Shown here piece by piece: positions 1-8,036 of a DNA stretch of 11,520 nt (position 1 is the stretch's first letter; each line of letters starts with the position of its first letter). The notes under the pieces are model-generated. The model saw only the letters and a program-made list of their open reading frames with translations, did not search any database and had not been told where the DNA came from. Location of the stretch: positions 1 to 11,520 of the forward strand of contig JAEYYJ010000198.1 of the NCBI GenBank assembly GCA_023430845.1, read 5' to 3'. This DNA comes from Pseudomonadota bacterium. Lineage in GTDB: Bacteria; Pseudomonadota; Alphaproteobacteria; Rhizobiales; Hyphomicrobiaceae. The translations under genes were made by a program, and so were the position numbers.

Positions 1-349
1 CTTGATCATAGAATGTGAGAGCTTCGAGGTCCTCGTGCCGTCCCTCCCTGGTGACGATATCAGAGAGGATGCTCCGGTTGATGTGGTCCTCAAGTGCCTC
101 AGCCACGATTGGATCAAGCGGCGTTGCCTTCGCCTTCCGTGCGATCTCGTGGAGCTGCTTACGGAGTTCGGCGAGAGCTGGCCAACGGAGGCGCTGGGCT
201 TCGGCGAGGCTGTCGGTGCCGAGGGACTTCTTGAGCGCTGCCTTTCCGAGGACTTCCCTGAGCTTCCGAGGGACGTCTAGCTTCGCGCGGTACTGCTTGC
301 CGTGCTTCTCAAGGTGCCGCTTGTCGGTGCTGCTTCCGGGGCCTGCCAT
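1..349 (-). CDS. Phage-type tyrosine recombinase (integrase), N-terminal part; 3' end outside window
   Basis: Reading the minus strand from the ATG at 349 gives 116 codons without a stop, running off the left edge. The protein begins MAGPGSSTDKRHLEKHGKQY and continues with a pattern typical of the N-terminal, DNA arm-binding region of phage and genomic-island integrases: a basic stretch (YRAKLDVPRKL), then an LG-K-x-KKSLGTDSLAEAQRLRW segment around residues 34-58. From memory this resembles the DUF6538-type N-terminus. The catalytic domain (R-H-R-Y) would lie outside the window, so activity cannot be judged. The frame stays open upstream of 349 to a stop near 420 but has no ATG there, and no strong ribosome binding site is seen, so the start is moderately sure. 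Its position just downstream of the 3' end of a tRNA gene, on the same strand, supports the integrase call and suggests that it catalyses insertion of a mobile element at that tRNA. Confidence 0.8.
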   Translation of the reverse strand, partial: MAGPGSSTDKRHLEKHGKQYRAKLDVPRKLREVLGKAALKKSLGTDSLAEAQRLRWPALAELRKQLHEIARKAKATPLDPIVAEALEDHINRSILSDIVTREGRHEDLEALTFYDQ

Positions 350-432
350 GTGCTTGAACGTGCCTCGCGTGCCTTTCCCATCCTCCCACAGGCGGAAGAG
401 AGCACAGAGGAAACCGTCAGATCAAGCCCCTT

Positions 433-464
433 TGGGGTGGCGCTGGGGTGGCAACTGGGGTGGC
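433..464. repeat. Three short direct repeats TGGGGTGGC between tRNA and integrase
   Basis: TGGGGTGGC occurs at 433-441, 444-452 and 456-464 (GCCACCCCA on the minus strand), with periods of 11 and 12 bases, close to one DNA helical turn. The cluster sits between the tRNA 3' end and the integrase start. By analogy with phage attachment regions, these could be arm-type integrase sites or sites for an excision factor. That function is inferred; only the repeats are seen. Confidence 0.6.
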
Positions 465-494
465 ATCCGTAGGCGCCCTATCGATATTGCCTTG

Positions 495-522
495 ATAATA
501 CTGCATTTATTCGGACGGTAAA
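495..522 (-). promoter_or_regulatory. Candidate integrase promoter
   Basis: On the minus strand TTTACC (517-522) and TATTAT (495-500) are separated by 16 bases and match the sigma-70 -35 and -10 consensus reasonably. They lie in an A/T-richer stretch just past the tRNA CCA end and about 145 bases before the integrase ATG. If the element is bounded by the tRNA end, this promoter lies at its extreme edge and would be brought near other DNA on excision. Evidence is motif match only. Confidence 0.35.
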
Positions 523-526
523 CCAT

Positions 527-616
527 TGGCGGAGAGAGTGGTATTCGAACCCACGGTACGCTTTCACGTACACACGCGTTCCAGGCGTGCGCCTTAAACC
601 ACTCGGCCATCTCTCC
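527..616 (-). tRNA. tRNA-Ser (anticodon GGA)
   Basis: The minus strand gives a complete 90-nt serine tRNA including an encoded CCA end. The acceptor stem pairs GGAGAGA with TCTCTCC. The D-arm starts TGGCCGAGTGG. The anticodon stem CACGC/GCGTG encloses loop CTGGAAC with anticodon GGA, which reads UCC and UCU. The long variable arm (GTACG/CGTAC stem) is typical of class II serine tRNAs, and the T-arm contains GGTTCGAATACC. The 3' end lies beside an integrase gene, so the T-arm and acceptor end are the probable attachment site of an integrated element, which would have restored the tRNA 3' end on insertion. A TATAGA box at 658-663 on the minus strand, 41 bases upstream, is a possible -10, but no well-spaced -35 is clear. 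Confidence 0.96.
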
Positions 617-1007
617 TGATCGCCGGGCAGTGGTCGGCCGACAATCCGGGCGCAACCTCTATAGGATTTCGACGATTCTGCAAGCCGAGCCCGATCAGGG
701 GGATGGGGCGCGGAAGCGCCGGTCCCCCCGCCGTCAGCCACCGCTTCACGCGCAGCAACTGCAACCCTGGCCGCCAGATGCCCGACACACGAGCCGCGGC
801 ACTTGTCGGCCGCCCGCTGCTCTGTCAAACACGGCGAGAATTGCAGATTCGCGCGCCATGAATTGAACGTACGGCGAACGATGGCAGGCCTCCGGCTCAA
901 ACCGGCCAGACCTGCAGCGGCTGCCGGCGGTGCTTGGTGCCATCGTATTGCCGTATGCCAGTCCCGCAGTGCGTGGGAATGCCGCGGGTGAGCAGGGAAA
1001 GGGATCG
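617..1007. other. Noncoding gap between tRNA-Ser and murA
   Basis: This stretch of 391 bases lies between divergently transcribed genes and should hold the tRNA promoter (leftward) and the murA promoter (rightward). I see a GC-rich hairpin at 698-728 and a weak leftward -10 candidate at 658-663. No convincing sigma-70 promoter for murA could be picked by eye, and no credible coding region is present: the open frames here lack ribosome binding sites and family-like sequence. Confidence 0.6.
698..728. repeat. GC-rich imperfect hairpin upstream of murA and the tRNA
   Basis: GGGGGA (698-703) pairs with TCCCCC (723-728), and inside it GGCGC (707-711) pairs with GCGCC (716-720) around a GGAA tetraloop, with a small tgg/gg internal loop between the two stems. 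It has no T-run on either side, so it is not a canonical intrinsic terminator. It may separate the divergent transcription units or be a structural relic. Confidence 0.5.
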
Positions 1008-2303
1008 ATGGACCGGATCAGGATAACGGGGGGGCAGCGGCTCGAGGGCACGATCCCCATTTCCGGCGCCAAGAACGCCGCCCTGCCGCTGATGATCGCG
1101 AGCCTGCTGACGAGCGACCGGCTGACGCTGAAGAATGTGCCGAACCTCGCAGATGTCAATCTGCTCGCCCGCATCCTGCGCAATCATGGCGTCGATCATT
1201 CGGTCGATGGTAAGCGTGCGAACGCAGATCCGCATCTGCTCGGCGAGACATTCCACCTCACGGCACGCGACATCGTCGATACGGTGGCGCCGTACGAGAT
1301 GGTCTCGCGCATGCGGGCGAGCTTCTGGGTGCTCGGGCCCCTGCTGGGGCGGGCCGGCGAGGCGCGCGTATCGCTTCCGGGTGGCTGCGCCATCGGCACG
1401 CGGCCCGTGGATCTCCATCTGCTCGGGCTCAAGGCGCTGGGGGCCGAGATCGATATCGATGCCGGTTACGTTGTCGCGAAGGCGCCGAAAGGCGGCCTCA
1501 GAGGCGCACGCGTCGTCATGCCTAAAGTGTCGGTCGGCGCGACGCACAACGTGCTGATGGCGGCAGCGCTCGCACGCGGTGAGACGGTGATCGAGAATGC
1601 CGCGCGTGAGCCCGAGGTGGCCGACGTCGCCGAGTGTCTCGTCAAGATGGGCGCCAGAATTGAAGGCATCGGCACGTCGACGCTCAGGATCGAGGGGCGC
1701 GACCGGCTCGAAGGCGCAACGCATCACGTGCTGCCCGACCGGATCGAGACGGGCACCTATGCCTTTGCTGTTGCGGCGACCGGCGGCGACGTGGTGCTCG
1801 AAGGCGCCCGGATGGACCTCCTCAAGACGGCGTTCGACGCACTCGGACAAACCGGGGCTCTCGTCGAGCAAACCGCGGACGGCGTGCGCATTGCGCGCAA
1901 TGGCAATGCCATCGAGCCCGTCAGTATCGAGACGCAGCCGTTCCCCGGCTTTCCGACGGATCTGCAGGCCCAGCTCATGGCCCTCATGACGCGTGCCAAG
2001 GGGACGAGCGTGATCCGCGAAACGATCTTCGAGAACCGCTTCATGCACGTGCAGGAGCTGGCCCGCCTCGGCGCGGACATCCGGCTCCATGGCGATTCCG
2101 CGACCATTCGCGGCGTCGGCGCGCTGCGCGGCGCGCCGGTGATGGCGACGGATCTGCGCGCCTCGGTGTCGCTCGTGATCGCGGGGCTCATGGCGGATGG
2201 CGACACCATGATCAATCGCGTCTATCACCTCGATCGCGGCTTCGAGCGGCTCGAAGAAAAGCTCTCGCGCTGCGGTGCGCGCATCGAGCGGCTCACGAGC
2301 TGA
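1008..2303 (+). CDS. murA: UDP-N-acetylglucosamine 1-carboxyvinyltransferase (MurA)
   Basis: MurA transfers enolpyruvyl from phosphoenolpyruvate to UDP-GlcNAc, the first committed step of peptidoglycan precursor synthesis in the cytoplasm. The 431-residue product is of usual length and has the two-fold inverted alpha/beta (EPSP synthase-like) pattern. Visible family residues are Lys22-Asn23 in SGAKNAALP, the active-site Cys127 in [13 protein letters not shown] (the residue attacked by fosfomycin, so the enzyme is of the sensitive Cys type), Asp318 in FPTDLQAQ, and Arg410 in [14 protein letters not shown] near the C-terminus. The ATG at 1008 was chosen because it begins the conserved MDRIRITGG start and is preceded by a purine-rich AGCAGGGAAAGGG; the in-frame ATG at 930 would add 26 residues without family likeness. 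An EamA permease gene follows after 41 bases, perhaps cotranscribed. Expected to be essential unless a second copy exists. Confidence 0.97.
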   Translation: MDRIRITGGQRLEGTIPISGAKNAALPLMIASLLTSDRLTLKNVPNLADVNLLARILRNHGVDHSVDGKRANADPHLLGETFHLTARDIVDTVAPYEMVSRMRASFWVLGPLLGRAGEARVSLPGGCAIGTRPVDLHLLGLKALGAEIDIDAGYVVAKAPKGGLRGARVVMPKVSVGATHNVLMAAALARGETVIENAAREPEVADVAECLVKMGARIEGIGTSTLRIEGRDRLEGATHHVLPDRIETGTYAFAVAATGGDVVLEGARMDLLKTAFDALGQTGALVEQTADGVRIARNGNAIEPVSIETQPFPGFPTDLQAQLMALMTRAKGTSVIRETIFENRFMHVQELARLGADIRLHGDSATIRGVGALRGAPVMATDLRASVSLVIAGLMADGDTMINRVYHLDRGFERLEEKLSRCGARIERLTS

Positions 2304-2344
2304 GGCCGGTCGCCCCCCTCCTGGAATTCGGAAAGCTGGCAGTC

Positions 2345-3244
2345 ATGTCGACCTCGGATGTTAGGTCATCATCCGTGCAGGCCTACGCGCTCGTCGCGCT
2401 GGCGGGCCTGTGCTGGTCCGGCAATCACGTGCTGGGCCGCGCCATTGCTGGACATGTACCGCCGGTCAGCCTTTCGGCATTGCGCTGGGTCTTTCCCTGC
2501 ATCCTCGCCGGGCTTCTGGCGCGCGGGCATCTGGCTCGTGACTGGCCGGAGATCAAGCTGCATTGGAAGGCACTGCTGATCCTCGGGCTGAGTGGTGGCG
2601 CGCTCTTCAGTGCACTTCAGTATGTTGGCCTGCAATACACGAGCGCGATCAATGTCTCGGTACTGAACTCGCTCGGTCCGGTGTTCATCGTCGCGGCCGT
2701 CGCGATTATGTTCGGCGAGACGATGCGGCCGATCCAGCTGGCGGGCATAGCGGTATCGCTCGGCGGTGTGCTTTTCATCGTCACGCGCGGCGAGCCCGCC
2801 ATGCTGGCGCAGATGTCGTTCAACTACGGCGATCTCATCATTCTCTTCAATATGGCCGTATGGGCTTTCTATTCGGCGTGGCTGCGCTTTCGCCCGCGCG
2901 TTCATTGGACGAGCTTCATGTTTGTCTTCTCGCTGATCGCTGCGGGCGGCACGCTGCCCTTTGCGGTCTACGAGCACGCTCAAGGCTTCCACTTCCAGCC
3001 GACTGCGATGACATTTCTCGCGATGATCTATGTTTCGGTGTTCCCGAGCATCATCGCCTACCTGTCATGGAACCGCGGTGTCGAGCTGATCGGACCGAAC
3101 CGGGCGGGTGTCTTCCTGCATTTGATCGCGCTCTACAGCGCGGTCCTGGCGTGGATGTTTCTGGGCGAGCGGCTGGCGACGTTCCATGTCGTCGGTTTTG
3201 CTCTGATTCTCTTGGGCGTTACCCTCGCAGCTCGCAAAGCCTGA
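2345..3244 (+). CDS. EamA/DMT-superfamily permease
   Basis: The 299-residue product is an inner-membrane protein with about ten hydrophobic segments arranged as two repeated halves (roughly residues 12-145 and 158-297), which is the drug/metabolite transporter (EamA) architecture. Family-like marks include GLCWSGNHVLGRAI near the first helix, the SALQYVGLQYTSA stretch at the end of helix 3 followed by an NSLGPVFIV helix, the E-rich turn MFGETMRP before helix 5, and the matching FLGERLATFHVVGFALILLG at the end of the second half. Such proteins export or import small metabolites or amino acids; the substrate cannot be read from sequence. It starts at ATG 2345, 41 bases after murA, with a modest GGAAAG upstream, so it may share the murA transcript. 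A hairpin terminator follows directly after its stop. Confidence 0.9.
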   Translation: MSTSDVRSSSVQAYALVALAGLCWSGNHVLGRAIAGHVPPVSLSALRWVFPCILAGLLARGHLARDWPEIKLHWKALLILGLSGGALFSALQYVGLQYTSAINVSVLNSLGPVFIVAAVAIMFGETMRPIQLAGIAVSLGGVLFIVTRGEPAMLAQMSFNYGDLIILFNMAVWAFYSAWLRFRPRVHWTSFMFVFSLIAAGGTLPFAVYEHAQGFHFQPTAMTFLAMIYVSVFPSIIAYLSWNRGVELIGPNRAGVFLHLIALYSAVLAWMFLGERLATFHVVGFALILLGVTLAARKA

Positions 3245-3251
3245 CTGGCGC

Positions 3252-3269
3252 GCCCCTTGGAAAAGGGGC
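3252..3269 (+). terminator. Hairpin terminator after the EamA gene
   Basis: A perfect 7-bp stem GCCCCTT/AAGGGGC (3252-3258 and 3263-3269) with a GGAA tetraloop begins 8 bases after the permease stop codon. The T-rich tail is weak and displaced (TTATTTCTT about 10 bases on), so termination efficiency is uncertain, but position and stem strength fit the end of the murA-EamA unit. Confidence 0.6.
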
Positions 3270-3312
3270 CGAACTGGCTTATTTCTTGGAGTTGCAGGGC
3301 TGCGGGGTGCGT

Positions 3313-3341
3313 TAGGGCCATACGACCCGGGGGCCTATAAG
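3313..3341 (+). promoter_or_regulatory. Candidate promoter of the 6S-like RNA
   Basis: TATAAG (3336-3341) is a good -10 box, with TTAGGG (3313-3318) 17 bases upstream as a weaker -35. Transcription would begin near 3347-3349, exactly at the 5' side of the long closing stem of the predicted RNA. This agreement between promoter and structure supports both calls. Confidence 0.5.
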
Positions 3342-3347
3342 ATCCGC

Positions 3348-3482
3348 TAGGGTGCTGTCCCTGGCCGGAGCCGTGGTTCCGGACAAACGGTGCCCACCTA
3401 CATCATTGTAGGGACCACGCGGGTTCGTCCGCCGCGACGGCTTTCGCGGCTCTGCATGCTTCTTTTCTTTGGGACGGCCTAA
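3348..3482 (+). ncRNA. ssrS: Candidate 6S RNA
   Basis: No protein fits here, but the stretch folds as one long irregular hairpin. The closing stem is TAG plus GCTGTCCC (3348-3350, 3354-3361) against GGGACGGC plus CTA (3471-3478, 3479-3481). A large asymmetric central bubble follows, then GCCGT/ACGGC (3370-3374 with 3437-3441), CGGAC/GTCCG (3380-3384 with 3427-3431), and an apical perfect stem CCTACA/TGTAGG (3397-3402 with 3407-3412) with a TCAT loop. A closed rod with a central bubble mimicking an open promoter is the hallmark of 6S RNA, which binds sigma-70 RNA polymerase in stationary phase. The 3' segment TTTCTTTGGGACGGCCTAA matches my memory of alphaproteobacterial 6S sequences. About 135-145 nt is slightly short for the family. 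It could be another structured small RNA; the ends are approximate. Confidence 0.62.
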
Positions 3483-3488
3483 CGGCCG

Positions 3489-3504
3489 GCGCGCGGTCGC
3501 GCGC
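3489..3504. terminator. GC hairpin at the 3' end of the 6S-like gene
   Basis: GCGCGC (3489-3494) and GCGCGC (3499-3504) flank GGTC and can pair almost fully, directly after the closing stem of the 6S-like RNA. No T-run follows, so it may act as a processing or pausing structure as much as a terminator. Confidence 0.4.
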
Positions 3505-3536
3505 TCATGAAGTAGCGTCGCTGAATGCCGCGCTGC

Positions 3537-3566
3537 CCCTTCTCCCCGAAAGCACGGGGAGAAGGG
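3537..3566. terminator. Perfect 12-bp palindrome between katG and the 6S-like gene
   Basis: CCCTTCTCCCCG (3537-3548) and its exact complement CGGGGAGAAGGG (3555-3566) flank a 6-base loop, starting 14 bases after the katG stop on the minus strand. It would work as a strong bidirectional stem to end katG transcription. The motif resembles a CCTTCTCCCCG palindromic repeat that I recall in many copies in rhizobial genomes, so it may be a dispersed repeat recruited as terminator. There is no T tract. Confidence 0.6.
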
Positions 3567-3579
3567 ATCATTACCGCGA

Positions 3580-5890
<2,311 letters not shown>

Positions 5891-5947
5891 TTGCCGTCAT
5901 GGTCCAATCGCATTAACTTCAAGGTACGATAAGAAATCCTGATCGAC

Positions 5948-6901
5948 ATGATCTCGCTCAAACAGCTTCGATACCTGGATGCCATCGCGCGCCACGGCCA
6001 TTTCGGCAAGGCGGCGGCGCATTGCGCCGTGACGCAGCCGGCGCTCTCCATGCAGATCCAGGAGCTGGAGCAGGAACTCGGCGTGCAACTCGTCGAGCGG
6101 CGACGACAGGGGGCGCAGCTCACGGAGACGGGGCGAGAGGTGGCGCGCAGGGCTCAGCGCATCCTGAATGAGGTCCGCGACATCGGTGATTTTGCCCGCC
6201 AGTGCCGCGCGCCGCTGTCGACGCCGGTGCGGCTCGGTGTGATTCCGACGATCGCGCCCTACGTTCTGCCGGCGCTGCTGCCGCTGGTGCGCGTGGGCTA
6301 CCCGCAACTCGTTCTCCAAGTGCGCGAGACGCACACGCAGCAGCTTCTCGCCGAACTCAACGACGGCACGCTCGATCTGCTTCTGCTTGCGCTGCCGGTC
6401 GAGCATCCCGAGATCGAGACCTTGCGGTTGATCGAGGACCGCTTCTTCCTTGCCATGCCACCCGGTCGCAAGTTGCGCCGACGCGTCAAGGCGACGCCGG
6501 AGCTCTTCGAGAATGATCGATTGCTGCTGCTGGAAGAGGGACACTGCCTGCGCGATCAGGCATTGGCGTTCTGTGATCTACGCCAAGTCGAGGGCGTCGA
6601 TACGTTCGGCGCTTCGAGCCTCTCGACGATCGTGCAGATGGTGGCGAACGGCATGGGGCTCACGTTCCTGCCGGAGATCAGCATCGGCCTGGAAGCCATG
6701 AGCGGACGCGTCAGTATCGGTCGCTTTGCCGATCCGGAACCCGCGCGCACGATCGGGTTCGCGTGGCGCAGAACCTCGCCGCGCAAGGAAGATTTCCGCG
6801 TGCTGAGCGGACTGGTGATCGAGGCTGTGCGGCGCTGTCAAAAGCGGGCGGCCGCGATGGCGGCCGAGCAGCGCATGGGCGAGAGGGCGACGGAGGCTTA
6901 G
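5948..6901 (+). CDS. oxyR: LysR-type peroxide sensor OxyR
   Basis: OxyR is a DNA-binding regulator whose disulfide switch senses H2O2. The 317-residue product has the LysR winged helix-turn-helix at residues 3-62 (LKQLRYLDAIARHGHFGKAA, then TQPALSMQIQELE) and the periplasmic-binding-like effector domain from about 92. The diagnostic redox pair is Cys200 and Cys209 in EEGHCLRDQALAFC, equal in context and spacing to Cys199/Cys208 of E. coli; Thr101 in IPTIAPYVLP matches the peroxide-binding loop. A third and fourth cysteine, Cys26 and Cys86, are outside the switch. The ATG at 5948 begins the conserved MISLKQLRYL, with no strong ribosome binding site, which may keep its level low. It is divergent from katG by 166 bases and its stop lies only 3 bases from the stop of the facing CYTH gene. 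Confidence 0.95.
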   Translation: MISLKQLRYLDAIARHGHFGKAAAHCAVTQPALSMQIQELEQELGVQLVERRRQGAQLTETGREVARRAQRILNEVRDIGDFARQCRAPLSTPVRLGVIPTIAPYVLPALLPLVRVGYPQLVLQVRETHTQQLLAELNDGTLDLLLLALPVEHPEIETLRLIEDRFFLAMPPGRKLRRRVKATPELFENDRLLLLEEGHCLRDQALAFCDLRQVEGVDTFGASSLSTIVQMVANGMGLTFLPEISIGLEAMSGRVSIGRFADPEPARTIGFAWRRTSPRKEDFRVLSGLVIEAVRRCQKRAAAMAAEQRMGERATEA

Positions 6902-6904
6902 CGC

Positions 6905-7384
6905 TTAGCGTCCTTTGGCCCAGCTCGTGTAAGGATGCTTGGCGAGATCGGCATTGTAGAAACGGCGGTCGCCGGTCACCTCCTCGCCGAGCCAGTCGGG
7001 GCGCTCGAATGTCCGATCGGGACGGTCGAGTTCGATCTCGGCGACGACGAGGCCCGCATTCTCCCCGTCGAAAACGTCGATCTCCCAGTTGAGGTCGCCG
7101 ATCGGCACGATGTGGCGGACCTTGCTGATGACCGAGCCCTCGCGTTGGAGCATCAGCTCCTCGGCATCGGCGACGGGGATCGTGTACTCGTACTCGTGAC
7201 GCTCCATGCCGGAACGTGCGGCCTTGATCGTGAGCGTGCCCGTTTCATCGCCATCGATGCGTACGCGAACGGAGAGCCGGCCATTCTTCGTGAGATAGGC
7301 TTGGCGCAGGCGGCGTGTTCGGACGACGAGCGGCCTCCAGCTATCGCCGCTGACACGAAATTTCCGCTCGATCTCCAGCGCCAT
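6905..7384 (-). CDS. CYTH-domain protein, probable inorganic triphosphatase
   Basis: The 159-residue product is a single CYTH (triphosphate tunnel metalloenzyme) domain. The N-terminal signature ExExK is Glu4, Glu6, Lys8 in MALEIERKF. Alternating charged strands follow: RLSVRVRID, GTLTIKAARSG, ERHEYEYTIP, SKVRHIVP, NWEIDVFDGEN and VVAEIEL, which build the eight-strand tunnel, and the C-terminal PDWLGEEVTGDRRFYNADL is typical of the short bacterial subgroup. Characterised members of that subgroup (such as the Nitrosomonas europaea enzyme) hydrolyse inorganic tripolyphosphate; CyaB-type adenylate cyclase activity is an alternative. The start ATG at 7384 opens exactly at the conserved motif; a longer frame to 7525 would overlap the divergent aroQ-like gene. 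No strong ribosome binding site is seen. It converges on oxyR with stops 3 bases apart, so the two transcripts overlap at their 3' ends. Confidence 0.88.
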   Translation of the reverse strand: MALEIERKFRVSGDSWRPLVVRTRRLRQAYLTKNGRLSVRVRIDGDETGTLTIKAARSGMERHEYEYTIPVADAEELMLQREGSVISKVRHIVPIGDLNWEIDVFDGENAGLVVAEIELDRPDRTFERPDWLGEEVTGDRRFYNADLAKHPYTSWAKGR

Positions 7385-7515
7385 GGGAACGCGTGTACGC
7401 TTTTTGCTGCCAATCCGCCCACTCTCTACCCGCTGCGGCCCGGTGTGCCAAGACTGTTGCGCGGCCCGGGGCAGCCGGCCCATTCTTCCGCCCAAGCAAA
7501 ACACGGGAGGAAGCA

Positions 7516-7998
7516 GTGCCGACACGCCTCATGATCATCAACGGGCCGAACCTGAACCTGCTCGGTATCCGCGAGCCTCATATCTATGGATCCACCCGGC
7601 TCGATGCGATCGAGCGCAGTTGCCACGAGTTCGCAGGGCTGCTCGACGTGCAGTTGGAGTTTCGTCAGTCGAACCACGAAGGGGTGATCGTGGACCTCAT
7701 CCAGGCGGCGCGTGAGCGTGCGGATGCGATCATCATCAACCCGGCAGGGCTGTCGTTCACGTCGATCCCGATCATCGATGCCATCAAGATTTTCGAGGGG
7801 CCCGTCATCGAGCTGCACATTTCGAATATCCACGCGCGCGATGATCTCCATCGGCACTCTAAAGTCTCGGGCTCGGTCAAAGCGGTCATCTGCGGGCTCG
7901 GGCCGTACGGCTACATCGTGGCAATGCAGGCAGCGGTGCAGTCACTCGGATGCATTCCGGATGCATTCTCTGCACCTGTAAGAATTGGACCCGTGTAA
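7516..7998 (+). CDS. aroQ: Type II 3-dehydroquinate dehydratase-like protein (variant active site)
   Basis: Type II dehydroquinases interconvert 3-dehydroquinate and 3-dehydroshikimate as cytoplasmic dodecamers. The 160-residue product has the flavodoxin-like pattern NGPNLNLLGIREPHIYG, FRQSNHEG, INPAGLSFTS, ELHISNIHARDD and CGLGPYGYIVA. Numbering coincides with the mycobacterial enzyme: Asn12, Arg19, Tyr24 (active-site lid and base), Asn75, Asp88, Glu99 and catalytic His101 are kept. Two residues that bind substrate in characterised enzymes, His81 and Arg112, are Phe81 and His112 here, so the substrate may differ or it may be a paralogue rather than the housekeeping AroQ. The GTG start at 7516 was chosen over the ATG at 7531 because GGGAGG (7505-7510) sits 5 bases before it. 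It is followed after 38 bases by a MetX-like gene and likely forms an operon with it. The symbol is by family only. Confidence 0.85.
   Translation: MPTRLMIINGPNLNLLGIREPHIYGSTRLDAIERSCHEFAGLLDVQLEFRQSNHEGVIVDLIQAARERADAIIINPAGLSFTSIPIIDAIKIFEGPVIELHISNIHARDDLHRHSKVSGSVKAVICGLGPYGYIVAMQAAVQSLGCIPDAFSAPVRIGPV
7948..7968. repeat. Tandem GGATGCATTC repeat at the 3' end of the aroQ-like gene
   Basis: GGATGCATTC occurs at 7948-7957 and again at 7959-7968 (period 11), each containing the palindrome ATGCAT. It lies within a row of five TGCA tetramers (7925, 7937, 7951, 7962, 7971). It is inside the coding region, encoding part of the C-terminal tail, so it may be chance or a site ahead of the next gene. 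Confidence 0.5.
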
Positions 7999-8036
7999 GG
8001 TGGCGTTCACATAGTCCTGGGTGAGGGGGATTACAC

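Noticed and set aside
422..655. Small minus-strand open frames across the tRNA-Ser
   Set aside because: They read through the tRNA gene and flanks and have no support as proteins.
930..1007. Upstream in-frame start for murA
   Set aside because: Adds 26 residues without family likeness; the ATG at 1008 has the conserved N-terminus and a purine-rich ribosome binding site.
897..2228. 443-residue open frame on the minus strand opposite murA
   Set aside because: Low-complexity His/Arg/Asp-rich translation typical of the antisense frame of a GC-rich gene; murA on the plus strand is certain.
2563..3315. 250-residue plus-strand frame overlapping the EamA gene
   Set aside because: Out-of-frame shadow; the EamA frame has the membrane pattern and the correct stop.
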